Positions 18,063 through 26,967 of a DNA stretch of 64,000 bases are shown here, piece by piece. Under the pieces are notes generated by a model. The model was not told where the DNA came from, ran no database searches, and saw only the letters and a list, made by a program, of their open reading frames with translations. Position 1 is the stretch's first letter, and each line of letters begins with the position of its first letter. Source of the DNA: Rhodocyclaceae bacterium (lineage in GTDB: Bacteria; Pseudomonadota; Gammaproteobacteria; Burkholderiales; Rhodocyclaceae); the NCBI GenBank assembly GCA_026417115.1, contig JAOADW010000030.1, forward strand, positions 42,189-106,188. The letters are read 5' to 3'. Both the position numbers and the translations under genes were made by a program.

Positions 18063-19064
18063 TCACGGCGTTTGCTCGCCGGAGCCGGCGGCAGCGCGCT
18101 CGAGGCGATCGAGGACTGCTCGCCAGGCAGGGCCGATGGGTTTTTGCACATAGATGCGCCGACAACCGAGCGCATCGAGCGCGCGCAGATGCGCATAGAG
18201 TTCGTGGGCGAACCCGGCCGGATCATCGGGCGCTACGCGCCAGACGATGTGGGGCCAATCGGCCGGCGCCGGATGACGGGCGAGCACCGCCACGCGTTCT
18301 TGGCGCGCGAGGGCGTTGCGGAGCACGATGGGCAGGGAATCGTCCGGCGTGAGCACGAGTGGCGTTCTCGGCGCATAGTGGGCGACGAGTCTGCCAGACG
18401 CGCGTCGCCGGCGCACCTCTTCCGGCGCGAGCGGATCGTCGGCGAACAGTGGATTCCGTCCCAGCACGCGCCCGAGCTCAAAGGCCGTGATCATGCCCGG
18501 GCGCAAGATCACGGCGCGGCGCGTAGTCAGATCGAGGATCGTCGATTCGATGCCAACCGCGCAGGGCCCGCCATCGAGCACCAGCGGGACGGCATCGCCG
18601 AGGTCCTCGCGCACGTGCTGCGCGGTCGTCGGGCTGATACGCCCGAACTTGTTGGCCGAGGGGGCGGCGATGCCGTCTCCGAAGGCGGCGAGCAAGGCAA
18701 GCGCCACGGGATGGTTGGGCACGCGCAAGCCGACGGTGTCTTGCCCGCCGGTCACGATGTCGGGAACCGAGGCAGTGCGCTTGAGGATCAGGGTCAGGGG
18801 GCCGGGCCAAAATTTTTCCGCCAGCAAGGAGGCCTCCGCGGGAATGTCGCGCGCCCAGTAAGCGAGCTGCTCGGCGCCTCGCAAATGCACGATCAGCGGA
18901 TGATCGGCGGGACGGCCTTTGACGGCGAAGATCTTGGCCACGGCCTGGGGGTTTCGGGCGTCGGCGCCCAAGCCATAGACCGTTTCGGTGGGAAATGCGA
19001 CGAGCTCGCCTGCGCGCAGCAGCGCAGCGGCTCGCAGGATTTCTTGTTCCAGGGGCTCAGTCAT
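18063..19064 (-). CDS. tsaC: L-threonylcarbamoyladenylate synthase, Sua5 type
   Basis: 333 residues. Makes threonylcarbamoyl-AMP from threonine, bicarbonate and ATP for the t6A37 modification of tRNAs that read ANN codons. Seen: FPTETVYGLGADA, KGRPADHPLIVHL (the nucleotide-binding Lys/Arg/Ser patch) and APSANKFGRISPTTAQHV in the YrdC-like domain (about 8-200), then a linker and a C-terminal Sua5 domain (LVAHYAPRTPLVL onward), so this is the long two-domain form rather than the short TsaC. The start overlaps purK by 8 bases; last gene of the iorA-to-tsaC operon. Confidence 0.93.
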   Translation of the reverse strand: MTEPLEQEILRAAALLRAGELVAFPTETVYGLGADARNPQAVAKIFAVKGRPADHPLIVHLRGAEQLAYWARDIPAEASLLAEKFWPGPLTLILKRTASVPDIVTGGQDTVGLRVPNHPVALALLAAFGDGIAAPSANKFGRISPTTAQHVREDLGDAVPLVLDGGPCAVGIESTILDLTTRRAVILRPGMITAFELGRVLGRNPLFADDPLAPEEVRRRRASGRLVAHYAPRTPLVLTPDDSLPIVLRNALARQERVAVLARHPAPADWPHIVWRVAPDDPAGFAHELYAHLRALDALGCRRIYVQKPIGPAWRAVLDRLERAAAGSGEQTP

Positions 19065-20205
19065 CGCGAATGCCGAGCGCGCGTCGCGCGGCCTCTGCGG
19101 TTTCGAGGACGTTTTCGGGATTTTCCCCGATCACGGTGAAATGTCCCATCTTGCGTCCCGGACGGGCGTGCCGTTTGCCATAGAGGTGCAACTTCAGGCC
19201 AGAGACGGCGAGCAGTTTGCTCCAGTCCGGCTCTTTGGCGCGATGCGCGTCAGAGGAATACCAGAGATCGCCGAGGAGGTTGACCATCACGGCGGGCGAA
19301 TGGAGGCGGGAATCCGCGAGCGGCAGGCCGCAAAGTGCGCGCACTTGCTGCTCGAATTGGCTCGCGCGACAGGCGTCGAGCGTGAAATGGCCCGAATTGT
19401 GGGGCCGAGGCGCCATTTCATTGACGATCAGTTGCCCACGTACGACGAAGAATTCGACTCCCAGGACGCCGACATAATTCATGCAGACCGCGATCTTTTC
19501 CGCCAGCTCTTCGGCGTTGCTCATCAGACAGGGCGAGGCGCGTGCCGGCGCGATCGTGGTGTCGAGAATGCCTCGGCGATGGCGGTTCTCGACGGTGGGA
19601 AAGCACTTGACGACGCCGTCATGACTGCGCGCGAGCACGACCGAGACCTCGTAGTCGAGAGAAAGCTTCTGTTCGAGCACGCACGGTTCATGGCGAAAGC
19701 TCGCCCACGCGGCGATCGCTTCCTCACGGTTGGCGACGAGCGCCTGACCTTTGCCATCGTAGCCGAAACGCGCAACTTTCAAGATGCCAGGAAAGAGCGC
19801 GGGGTTTGCCTGCCGCAGATCCGCCTCGCAGGCGATTTCGGCATAGGGCGCATGCGGCAGACGGTGGCGCTGCAAAAAGGCTTTTTCCGAGGCGCGGTTC
19901 TGGCAGATCGCCACCGCGCTGGCGTCGGGCCGCACCGTGACGAACTTGGCGAGATATGCGAGGCTAGCCGCGGGCACGTTTTCGAATTCGGTGCTCACGG
20001 CTTGGCATTGGCCGACGAGCTCGTCGAGCGCCGCGTAATCGTCATAAGGCGCGACGATGTGCTGGTCGGCTGCGCGTCCGGCTGGACAGTCGGCGTCGGG
20101 ATCGAGCACGACGACGCGATAGCCCATCTCGTGCGCGGCGAGTACGAAGAAGCGGCCGAGCTGTCCGCCGCCCAGCATGCCGAGCGTTGCGGGCGGCAGG
20201 ATCAT
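19057..20205 (-). CDS. purK: 5-(carboxyamino)imidazole ribonucleotide synthase
   Basis: 382 residues, ATP-grasp enzyme of purine synthesis that carboxylates AIR with bicarbonate to N5-CAIR. Seen: N-terminal [34 protein letters not shown]-grasp lysine region [13 protein letters not shown], and the metal-binding segment [18 protein letters not shown]. Length is typical. It acts just before PurE, whose gene precedes it with an ATGA overlap. Bicarbonate use links it loosely with the carbon metabolism of an autotroph, but purK is a housekeeping gene. Confidence 0.96.
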   Translation of the reverse strand: MILPPATLGMLGGGQLGRFFVLAAHEMGYRVVVLDPDADCPAGRAADQHIVAPYDDYAALDELVGQCQAVSTEFENVPAASLAYLAKFVTVRPDASAVAICQNRASEKAFLQRHRLPHAPYAEIACEADLRQANPALFPGILKVARFGYDGKGQALVANREEAIAAWASFRHEPCVLEQKLSLDYEVSVVLARSHDGVVKCFPTVENRHRRGILDTTIAPARASPCLMSNAEELAEKIAVCMNYVGVLGVEFFVVRGQLIVNEMAPRPHNSGHFTLDACRASQFEQQVRALCGLPLADSRLHSPAVMVNLLGDLWYSSDAHRAKEPDWSKLLAVSGLKLHLYGKRHARPGRKMGHFTVIGENPENVLETAEAARRALGIRDD

Positions 20206-20693
20206 GGCGCAGGCGGCAAGCGCATCGCAAGGACCTTTTCGCTCTGGCGACGGCGAAAGTCTGCGAGTTTTTCCGCCAGCCGAGCATCTTCGACGGCAAG
20301 CAGGGCGACGGCGAACAAGGCGGCGTTCGCAGCGCCTGCTTCTCCGATCGCGAACGTGGCCACCGGCACGCCTTTGGGCATTTGCACGATCGAAAGCAGC
20401 GAATCCAGTCCCGAGAGCGCCTTCGACTGCACGGGAACGCCGAGCACGGGCACGATGGTCTTGGCGGCGAGCATGCCGGGCAGGTGTGCGGCGCCGCCCG
20501 CTCCCGCGATGATGGCCTTGAGGCCGCGGCTCTGGGCGCTTTCCGCATAGGCGAACAAGAGGTCGGGCGTGCGGTGCGCGGAGACCACGCGCGCTTCATG
20601 CGGCACGCCGAATTCCTCGAGGATCGCGGCGGCCGCTGCGAGGGTTGGCCAGTCCGAATCCGAGCCCATGACGAGACCGATGAGAGGATTCAT
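20202..20693 (-). CDS. purE: N5-carboxyaminoimidazole ribonucleotide mutase
   Basis: 163 residues, class I PurE, converts N5-CAIR to CAIR. Seen: [27 protein letters not shown] (catalytic His) and [14 protein letters not shown], all hallmarks. The start at ATG 20693 shares ATGA with the folD stop; the longer open frame upstream is folD shadow. Directly coupled to purK. Confidence 0.96.
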   Translation of the reverse strand: MNPLIGLVMGSDSDWPTLAAAAAILEEFGVPHEARVVSAHRTPDLLFAYAESAQSRGLKAIIAGAGGAAHLPGMLAAKTIVPVLGVPVQSKALSGLDSLLSIVQMPKGVPVATFAIGEAGAANAALFAVALLAVEDARLAEKLADFRRRQSEKVLAMRLPPAP

Positions 20694-21544
20694 GGCAGCG
20701 TCCTTTCCGCCGCCAACAAGGTGTTGGCGAGCAACATGGTGATGGTCATCGGACCGACGCCGCCGGGCACAGGCGTGATCCAACCGGCGACTTCCTTGAC
20801 GGCGTCGAAATCGACGTCGCCGCAGAGTTTGCCATCGGCCAGTCGGTTGATGCCGACGTCGATCACGATGGCGCCAGGTTTGACCATTTCGGCGGTGATC
20901 ATCTTCGGCTTGCCGACCGCGGCGACCAAGACGTCGGCGCGACGGGTATGGGCAGCGAGGTCGCGCGTGCGCGAATGGCAGACGGTGACCGTGCAGTCCT
21001 GCTGGAGGAGCAGCAAGGCCATGGGCTTGCCGACGATGTTCGAGCGCCCCACGATCACGGCTTCCGCGCCACGCAAATCGAGCCCCGTTTCCGCGAGCAT
21101 TTTCATGACGCCGAAAGGCGTGCAGGGGATGAAGCGCGGCTGGCCCTGCACGAGGGCGCCGACGTTTTCGGCGTGAAAGCCATCGACGTCTTTTTCCGGG
21201 CTGATCGCGGCCAAGACCGCTTCGGCGTCGAAATGCCTGGGCAAGGGAAGTTGCACGAGTATGCCATGGACGCGGGGATCGGCGTTGAGCGCCGCGATCT
21301 GGGCGAGCACGACTGCAGGTTCGACGTCGGCGGCATAGGTGAATTTGAGCGAGGCAAAGCCAGCCTTTTCACAGGCGGCGACCTTGTTTCTCACATAGAC
21401 CTGGGAGGCGGGATCCTCGCCGACGAGGATCACGGCTAGACAGGGGGTCACGCCTTGTGTGGCGGCGAGCGCCGCGGCCTTTTCCGCGAGTTCGGCGCGC
21501 ATGCGTTGGGCGAGTGCATTGCCATCGAGGATGTGGGCAGTCAT
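20690..21544 (-). CDS. folD: Methylenetetrahydrofolate dehydrogenase/cyclohydrolase
   Basis: 284 residues, bifunctional NADP-dependent 5,10-methylene-THF dehydrogenase and methenyl-THF cyclohydrolase, feeding formyl-THF to purine synthesis. Seen: [14 protein letters not shown] with the catalytic lysine region, [27 protein letters not shown] and [10 protein letters not shown]. The ATG at 21544 shares ATGA with iorB; upstream codons of the open frame belong to iorB in another frame. Its place before purE-purK makes metabolic sense. Confidence 0.96.
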   Translation of the reverse strand: MTAHILDGNALAQRMRAELAEKAAALAATQGVTPCLAVILVGEDPASQVYVRNKVAACEKAGFASLKFTYAADVEPAVVLAQIAALNADPRVHGILVQLPLPRHFDAEAVLAAISPEKDVDGFHAENVGALVQGQPRFIPCTPFGVMKMLAETGLDLRGAEAVIVGRSNIVGKPMALLLLQQDCTVTVCHSRTRDLAAHTRRADVLVAAVGKPKMITAEMVKPGAIVIDVGINRLADGKLCGDVDFDAVKEVAGWITPVPGGVGPMTITMLLANTLLAAERTLP

Positions 21545-22170
21545 AAGGCTCCCTTGGGGGCTCCTTCCCTGCGTGCAGCAGCGCGTCCGGCTTCGAACGC
21601 CTGCCGGTTTGCTTCGAGCAGATGCGGTTTTTTCGCCGCGAAGCGCTGCAAGACGGCTTCGCGCAAGACTTCGGCGGGAAACGGCAAATGATCGGCGACC
21701 GCACCGAGCATCACCGTGTTGCCCAAGCGCAAATCGCCGAGCTCGCGTGCGATCTTCATCGCATCGAAGGCGATGACGTGTAGACCATGCGCTTGCATCT
21801 TTGCGATCGGATCGCTCGGATAGGCATAGAGTCCCGTCTCGACGATGGGCGGTACGATGCGGGCGTCGTTGACGAGAGCAAGACCATCGGGCCGCAGGTA
21901 GTGGCTCCAACGCAGCGCTTCGGCGGCTTCGAAGCCAAGCAACAGATGCACGCTGCCGGCATCGATCTGCGGCGAGAGCACCTTCGGACCAAAACGCACG
22001 TGCGAGGTGACGACGCCGCCCCGTTGCGCCATGCCGGCGACCTCCGTCTTTTTGACGTCGAAACCCACGGCGATCGCAGCAGCCGCCAGGATCTCGGCGG
22101 CTGTCATCACGCCTTGGCCGCCGATGCCGCAGACGAGGAGGTTGGTGATCGCATCGGCCGTCGTGCTCAT
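21541..22170 (-). CDS. iorB: Indolepyruvate:ferredoxin oxidoreductase beta subunit
   Basis: 209 residues, gamma-domain type subunit of the 2-oxoacid:ferredoxin oxidoreductases, paired with iorA. Seen: [18 protein letters not shown], the nucleotide/CoA-side glycine loop of the family, and [19 protein letters not shown]. Oxidatively decarboxylates aryl pyruvates to aryl-acetyl-CoA with ferredoxin as acceptor, or runs in reverse. Start ATG 22170 shares ATGA with the iorA stop. Confidence 0.93.
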   Translation of the reverse strand: MSTTADAITNLLVCGIGGQGVMTAAEILAAAAIAVGFDVKKTEVAGMAQRGGVVTSHVRFGPKVLSPQIDAGSVHLLLGFEAAEALRWSHYLRPDGLALVNDARIVPPIVETGLYAYPSDPIAKMQAHGLHVIAFDAMKIARELGDLRLGNTVMLGAVADHLPFPAEVLREAVLQRFAAKKPHLLEANRQAFEAGRAAARREGAPKGAL

Positions 22171-24065
22171 TTTTTCACCAGCGGCAGCACGTTGTCGATG
22201 CCCGCAGCAGGCACGATCGCCTCGGGGGCGCACGGCTGCAGGCATAACCCACAGCCCGTACAAGCCAGGGCGTCGATGGAGACGAAGGAGAGCTCGACTT
22301 CCTTGCCGGAAGGCTTGATGGCCTTTTCGCGGCGCATCACGTGAATCGCTGGGCAGCCGACTTCGACGCAGTTGCCGCATCCCGTGCATTTCTCTTCGAG
22401 CACTTTGTAGGGGCGCGCAGGCTTGAAATCCTCGGTGAGCACGCAGGGGCGGTAGGCGATGATCACCGAAACGTCATCGACCTTGATTTCCTCGCGGATG
22501 GCCTTGAACAAGGTGGGCAATTCGTAGGGGTCGACGGTGCGAATCCGTTCGGGCTTGACGCCCAGCGCCTCGACGAGCTTGCGGAAGTCTATCTTCGGTG
22601 CGGGATTGCCGCGGATGTCTTTGCCATTGGCGGGCGTGTTTTGCCCGCCGGTCATGCCGACCGTGCCGTTGTCGAGGATCAAGAGGGTGAAGTTGCTGCG
22701 GTTGTAGGTGGCGTCCAGCAACCCCTGAAGCCCCATGTGCAAGAAGGTGGAATCGCCGATGACCGAGAGGATGCGCTTGTTCGCATCCAGCGGGCCGCGG
22801 CCCTTGGCCATGCCATGGGCGACGGTGATCGCGGCGCCCATGCAGATGGTCGTGTCGAGCGCGTTCCACGGGTGCCCTGCGCCGAGCGTATAACAGCCGA
22901 TGTCGCCGGCGACGATGATGTTTTTTAGCTGCGAAAGCGTGTAATAGACGCCCATGTGCGGGCAAGACGCGCACAAGGTCGGCGGACGGGGGAAGACCGG
23001 CGCCGGTGGCGGCAGCTTTTCTTGCGTCAGTGGTTGCTCGGCGAGGAGAGCCGCGATGGCCGGTTTGATCACCTGAGGCGAGAGCTCTCCAATTTTCGGC
23101 AAGAGGTCTTTGCCATGGCAGGCGATGCCGGCTGCTTTGATCTCGTTTTCGAGGATAGGCTCGACTTCCTCCACGACGACGAGGGTTTCGACCAAGCGTG
23201 CGAGCGAACGCACTTTCTCAAGCGGCAGGGGATGGGAGAAACCGAGCTTGAGCACGGGCGCCGCGGGGAACGCCTCCTTGACATGCATATAGCAGGGACC
23301 GGAGGTGATGAAACCCACACGCCGATCGCTGCCCTCTTCGAGCACGTTGTAGGCGGAGGCTTCTGCTTCCTCGCGCAGCCGCTTTTCGCGCTCGAACATC
23401 CAGGGAATGCGGTGCTTCGCGTGCGCGGGCACCATCACCCAGCGCGCGGCGTCCTTTCGATAACCGGTAGGCGTATGGGCCTCGCGCGCGCCGACGGTCA
23501 CGAGGCCCTTGACGTGACAAATGCGCGCCGTCAGACGCAGGATCACGGGCGTTTCATAGCGTTCCGAGAGCGCGAAAGCCGCCTTGGTCATCGTGTAGGC
23601 TTCTTGGGAATCGGAAGGCTCGAGCACGGGCAGGTGCGCAAAGCGCGCATAGAAGCGCGAATCCTGCTCGTTTTGCGAAGAAGCCATGCCGACGTCATCG
23701 GCGACCGCAATCACCAGGCCCCCGTGCACGCCTGTGAGCGTCATGGTCATCAGGCAATCGGCAGCGACATTGAGACCGACGTGCTTCATCGCGCAGAAAG
23801 CCCGCGCGCCCATCATCGAGGCGCCCAGCGCGACCTCCATCGAGACCTTTTCGTTGACCGACCATTCGGCATAGACGTCGGGATAGGTGGCGACGGTCTC
23901 GAGGATTTCCGTGGAGGGGGTGCCGGGATAGGCTGCTGCAACCTGGCAGCCAGCCTCCCAGACTGCCCGCGCGATGGCTTCGTTGCCGGAAAGGAATAGA
24001 CGGCTTCCCGCCGCAGGAATGGCGGCGGCGGCAGGCGGCGCGGAGGCGGCGACAGCGACAGACAT
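22167..24065 (-). CDS. iorA: Indolepyruvate:ferredoxin oxidoreductase alpha subunit
   Basis: 632 residues. TPP-binding, iron-sulfur catalytic subunit. Seen: N-terminal pyrimidine domain ([27 protein letters not shown] [20 protein letters not shown]), TPP pyrophosphate domain ([43 protein letters not shown]) and a C-terminal two-cluster ferredoxin domain ([13 protein letters not shown] with the wider last spacing, and [11 protein letters not shown]). First gene of an operon with iorB, folD, purE, purK and tsaC. A weak AGGAG lies 5' of the ATG, and a long hairpin separates it from the gene upstream. Unusual companion for a purine operon; in autotrophs it may serve amino-acid salvage. Confidence 0.94.
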   Translation of the reverse strand: MSVAVAASAPPAAAAIPAAGSRLFLSGNEAIARAVWEAGCQVAAAYPGTPSTEILETVATYPDVYAEWSVNEKVSMEVALGASMMGARAFCAMKHVGLNVAADCLMTMTLTGVHGGLVIAVADDVGMASSQNEQDSRFYARFAHLPVLEPSDSQEAYTMTKAAFALSERYETPVILRLTARICHVKGLVTVGAREAHTPTGYRKDAARWVMVPAHAKHRIPWMFEREKRLREEAEASAYNVLEEGSDRRVGFITSGPCYMHVKEAFPAAPVLKLGFSHPLPLEKVRSLARLVETLVVVEEVEPILENEIKAAGIACHGKDLLPKIGELSPQVIKPAIAALLAEQPLTQEKLPPPAPVFPRPPTLCASCPHMGVYYTLSQLKNIIVAGDIGCYTLGAGHPWNALDTTICMGAAITVAHGMAKGRGPLDANKRILSVIGDSTFLHMGLQGLLDATYNRSNFTLLILDNGTVGMTGGQNTPANGKDIRGNPAPKIDFRKLVEALGVKPERIRTVDPYELPTLFKAIREEIKVDDVSVIIAYRPCVLTEDFKPARPYKVLEEKCTGCGNCVEVGCPAIHVMRREKAIKPSGKEVELSFVSIDALACTGCGLCLQPCAPEAIVPAAGIDNVLPLVKK

Positions 24066-24091
24066 GGGTTTTTTTACTCCTTGATTCGTCA

Positions 24092-24133
24092 GCGAAAAGG
24101 GGCCAGCCCGCGGCCGCGGTGGCCCCTTTTCGC
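24092..24133 (-). terminator. Hairpin terminator between BCAM0308 gene and iorA
   Basis: A perfect 14-bp stem (24092-24105 with 24120-24133) has A/T runs in its arms so that, read in the minus direction, GGCCCC is followed by four T. The loop holds a 12-bp perfect palindrome CCGCGGCCGCGG (24108-24119). A second smaller stem (24150-24156 with 24182-24188) lies next to the BCAM0308 stop. Together they probably end that transcript before iorA. Confidence 0.65.
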
Positions 24134-24198
24134 GATTATCGAAGATTGTAAGGCCGCCGTCTAGCCGTCTGTGCGAGTTGACGGCCTTTTTCGTGGCG

Positions 24199-24699
24199 TC
24201 AGCGGCGCCACTCTACGCGCAACAGCCGTTCCCCCTCGTTGTAGTGGTATTCGAGCTCGCCGGCATGGGCCTTATAGACGGCTTCGCCGATCTCGCGGGC
24301 AAGATGGATGTCCGTGGTGGTGATCAATACGCCTTCCTCTTGTTCCTCGATCGCCATCACGCGCGCCAAGGGATGCTCGGCCTTTTCCTTTTCCTCGTGA
24401 TGGCGCACGAGCCGCAGGATCTCGTCTCGCCGTTCCTTGAAGTAGTCGCCCGCGAGCGTGACGAAACCTGCCGGCAAATGGTCGCGCACGCGTGCGCAGG
24501 CCGGACACAGCAAGGAATGCGCGCCTTCGGGAGCCACTTTCCACTGCCACCGACCCTGGCTGAAAACCACGCCGCAGCCCCTGCAGACCGAGGGCTCGGG
24601 CGGCTTGCGCGTCAGCTGATACGTGTCATGAATGCGTTCGGTGCGCAATTGATCACGTCGCACCGGTTTGAAACCAGCGCCTGGCATCGTCGTTCTCAT
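24199..24699 (-). CDS. BCAM0308-family protein
   Basis: 166 residues, family known mainly from proteobacteria, function not settled. Seen: a basic N-terminus, a zinc-ribbon-like pair CRGCG and CPACARVRD, then HHEEKEKAEHPLARVMAIEE and a C-terminal region VLITTTDIHLAREIGEAVY ending in HYNEGERLLRVEW, which resembles the NMD3-like/ATPase-associated folds. Start set at ATG 24699, preceded by AAGGGAGAG; a far longer open frame upstream is only antisense to polX. Divergent from polX. The zinc ribbon suggests nucleic-acid or protein contact; this is inference. Confidence 0.8.
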   Translation of the reverse strand: MRTTMPGAGFKPVRRDQLRTERIHDTYQLTRKPPEPSVCRGCGVVFSQGRWQWKVAPEGAHSLLCPACARVRDHLPAGFVTLAGDYFKERRDEILRLVRHHEEKEKAEHPLARVMAIEEQEEGVLITTTDIHLAREIGEAVYKAHAGELEYHYNEGERLLRVEWRR

Positions 24700-24742
24700 G
24701 GTCTCTCCCTTTGCGTCGATGAGTTCCGAACCTCTTGGTTTC

Positions 24743-24750
24743 ACTATAGT
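24743..24750. promoter_or_regulatory. Palindromic -10-like element in divergent gap
   Basis: ACTATAGT reads the same on both strands and supplies a TATAGT -10 candidate for both polX (+) and the BCAM0308 gene (-). No matching good -35 is seen on either side, so this is tentative. Confidence 0.25.
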
Positions 24751-24822
24751 CGGGTTTGCCTGCGCGCGCCAGTTGCCAGGCGTGCGCAGCCGTCCTATCT
24801 TGCGAAAAGGAAGGAAACGCGC

Positions 24823-26550
24823 ATGCCCATTCACAACGCCGACATCGCCGCCATCTTCACCGAGATCGCCGATCTTCTCGAGATCGAAGGCGCCAATCCG
24901 TTTCGCATCCGCGCCTATCGCAATGCCGCGCGCTTGGTTGGCGACTGGCCTCATGAGATGGCGACGCTGATCGCGCGAGGGGAGGATCTGACGCGTTTGC
25001 CCGGCATCGGCGTCGATCTTGCTGCGAAGATTCGTGAAATCGTCGAGACGGGCCGCTGTCGTGCGCTGGAAAAACTGCGCGGCGAGCTGCCGCCGGCGAT
25101 TACGGAGCTGCTGCACATTCCGGGGCTGGGCCCCAAACGCGTGCGCACCCTCTGGCATGACCTCGACATTGAAACCCCAGAGCAGCTCGCGCGCGCCGCG
25201 CGCGATCATCGCATCCGCGAACTGCCGGGTTTTGGCCCCAAGATCGAAGCCAACATTCTGCAAGCGGTGGAGCGCCACGTGAGCGAGAATCGGCGACTCA
25301 TGCTCGCGACCGCCGCCCAATATGCCGCCTCGCTTCTCGCATGGATGCGTGCAGAACCCGCGGTGGAAAAAATCGAGATTGCCGGTAGCTTTCGGCGGGC
25401 GCGCGAGACGGTGGGCGATCTCGACCTCTTGGTGGCCACGCGCGACGCAGACGCTGCGATGCGCCGATTTGTCGCTTATGAGGAAGTGGGCGAGGTTTTG
25501 GCAGCGGGCTCCACGCGCGCGAGCCTTCTGCTCAAGAGCGGGCTGCAGGTGGATTTGCGCGTGATCGATCCCACCTCGTGGGGGGCGGCGCTCTGCTATT
25601 TCACGGGCTCCAAGGCGCACAACATCGCCTTGCGCAAGATCGCCCAGGAGACGGGGCTCAAGCTCAATGAGTATGGACTTTTCCGAGGCAGACAGAAAAT
25701 CGCAGGCGAAAGCGAGGAAGGGCTTTATGCGGCGCTTGGGCTCGACTGGATTCCGCCCGAGCTGCGCGAGGATCGCGGCGAGATCGGCGCTGCGCGCGCC
25801 CATCGCCTGCCGCGCCTGGTCACGCTGGCGGATCTGCGCGGAGATCTGCATGTGCATACCAAAGCCAGTGATGGTCACGACACCCTCGAAGCCATGGCCG
25901 CCGAGGCGCAGACCTTGGGCTTCGAATATCTGGCGATCACCGAACACTCGAAACGCTTGGCGCTGACTCATGGGCTCGACGCGCGACGCCTGCTCGAACA
26001 ATGCGAGCGGATCGATCGGCTCAACGAGTCCTTTCGGGGTTTTCGGCTGCTCAAGGGGATAGAGGTCGATATCCTCGAGGATGGATCGCTCGATTTGCCC
26101 GATGACGTTCTCGCCCACCTCGATCTCGTCGTGGGCGCGATCCACAGTCGCTTCGATTTATCGCGCGCGAAGCAGACCGAGCGCATCTTGCGTGCGTTCG
26201 AACGCCCCTACTTTACCTTGCTGGCTCACCCAACCGGACGCCTGCTCGAGGAGCGCCCCCCTTATGATGTCGATCTCGCGCGCATCGTGAGGGCGGCGAA
26301 GGCGCGCGGTTGCTTCTTGGAGCTCAATGCGCACCCAGCGCGTCTAGATTTGACCGATACCGATTGCTTGATGGCCAAGGACGAGGGCGTGCTCGTGGCG
26401 ATCGACTCGGATGCGCATAGCCGCGCCGATTTCGCCAACCTTCGCTATGGCGTCGGCCAAGCGCGCCGAGGCTGGCTCGAGGCCCAGGATGTCCTCAATA
26501 CGCGGTCGCTTGCCGAGCTCTTACCTCTGTTGGCGAGGAGCCGTCGATGA
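24823..26550 (+). CDS. polX: DNA polymerase/3'-5' exonuclease PolX
   Basis: 575 residues, family X DNA polymerase with a C-terminal PHP domain, a gap-filling repair enzyme. Seen: an N-terminal helix-hairpin-helix region (LPGIGVDLAAKI, IPGLGPKRV), the nucleotidyl-transferase site GSFRRARETVGDLDLLVA with the third acid in LQVDLRVID, and PHP metal motifs GDLHVHTKASDG, ITEHSK, GIEVDIL, VVGAIHS and LLAHPTGR, so the nuclease/phosphatase half looks active. The start at ATG 24823 has AAGGAAGGAAA before it; the upstream part of the frame is not coding. Heads a six-gene operon with the RNA ligase module (ATGA overlap with archease). Confidence 0.94.
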   Translation: MPIHNADIAAIFTEIADLLEIEGANPFRIRAYRNAARLVGDWPHEMATLIARGEDLTRLPGIGVDLAAKIREIVETGRCRALEKLRGELPPAITELLHIPGLGPKRVRTLWHDLDIETPEQLARAARDHRIRELPGFGPKIEANILQAVERHVSENRRLMLATAAQYAASLLAWMRAEPAVEKIEIAGSFRRARETVGDLDLLVATRDADAAMRRFVAYEEVGEVLAAGSTRASLLLKSGLQVDLRVIDPTSWGAALCYFTGSKAHNIALRKIAQETGLKLNEYGLFRGRQKIAGESEEGLYAALGLDWIPPELREDRGEIGAARAHRLPRLVTLADLRGDLHVHTKASDGHDTLEAMAAEAQTLGFEYLAITEHSKRLALTHGLDARRLLEQCERIDRLNESFRGFRLLKGIEVDILEDGSLDLPDDVLAHLDLVVGAIHSRFDLSRAKQTERILRAFERPYFTLLAHPTGRLLEERPPYDVDLARIVRAAKARGCFLELNAHPARLDLTDTDCLMAKDEGVLVAIDSDAHSRADFANLRYGVGQARRGWLEAQDVLNTRSLAELLPLLARSRR

Positions 26551-26957
26551 GATGGGAGACGTTTGCCCATGATGCCGATGTCGGCGTGCGAGGTTTCGGC
26601 GCTACGCTCGGCGAAGCCTTTGCCGCCGCGGCAACTGCGCTCACGGCGGTGATCACCGATCCTCACAGGGTCACGCCGCGAGAGTCGGTCGCGATTTCCT
26701 GCGCTGCGCCCGATTACGAACTGCTGTTGGTCGATTGGCTCAATGCCTTGATTTATGAGATGGCCACGCGCCATATGCTGTTCTCGCATTTCGAGGTCGA
26801 GATTGCCGACCTGCAGCTTATGGCGCAGGCCTTTGGAGAGCCGATCGATGTCGAGCGCCACCAACCGGCAGCCGAGATCAAAGGCGCGAGCTTCTGTGCG
26901 CTCGAGGTTTCGCGACACGGCGACGAATGGCTCGCCCAATGCGTGGTCGATGTCTGA
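26547..26957 (+). CDS. Archease, RtcB cofactor
   Basis: 136 residues, archease family. It speeds guanylylation of RtcB and allows multiple turnover. Seen: FAHDADVGVRGFGATLGEAF at the N-terminus (the acidic metal residues of the family), LLVDWLNALIYEM in the middle, and a terminal strand ending QCVVDV, where the last Asp is a family metal ligand. Sits directly before rtcB (10-base gap) and overlaps polX by ATGA, which fits joint expression. Confidence 0.93.
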   Translation: MRWETFAHDADVGVRGFGATLGEAFAAAATALTAVITDPHRVTPRESVAISCAAPDYELLLVDWLNALIYEMATRHMLFSHFEVEIADLQLMAQAFGEPIDVERHQPAAEIKGASFCALEVSRHGDEWLAQCVVDV

Positions 26958-26967
26958 GGAGAAAGCG

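Noticed and set aside
24700..26145. A 648-codon minus-strand open frame that extends the BCAM0308 gene upstream
   Set aside because: It is wholly antisense to polX, whose motifs are clear; the minus translation has no family features before the ATG at 24699, which has its own ribosome site.
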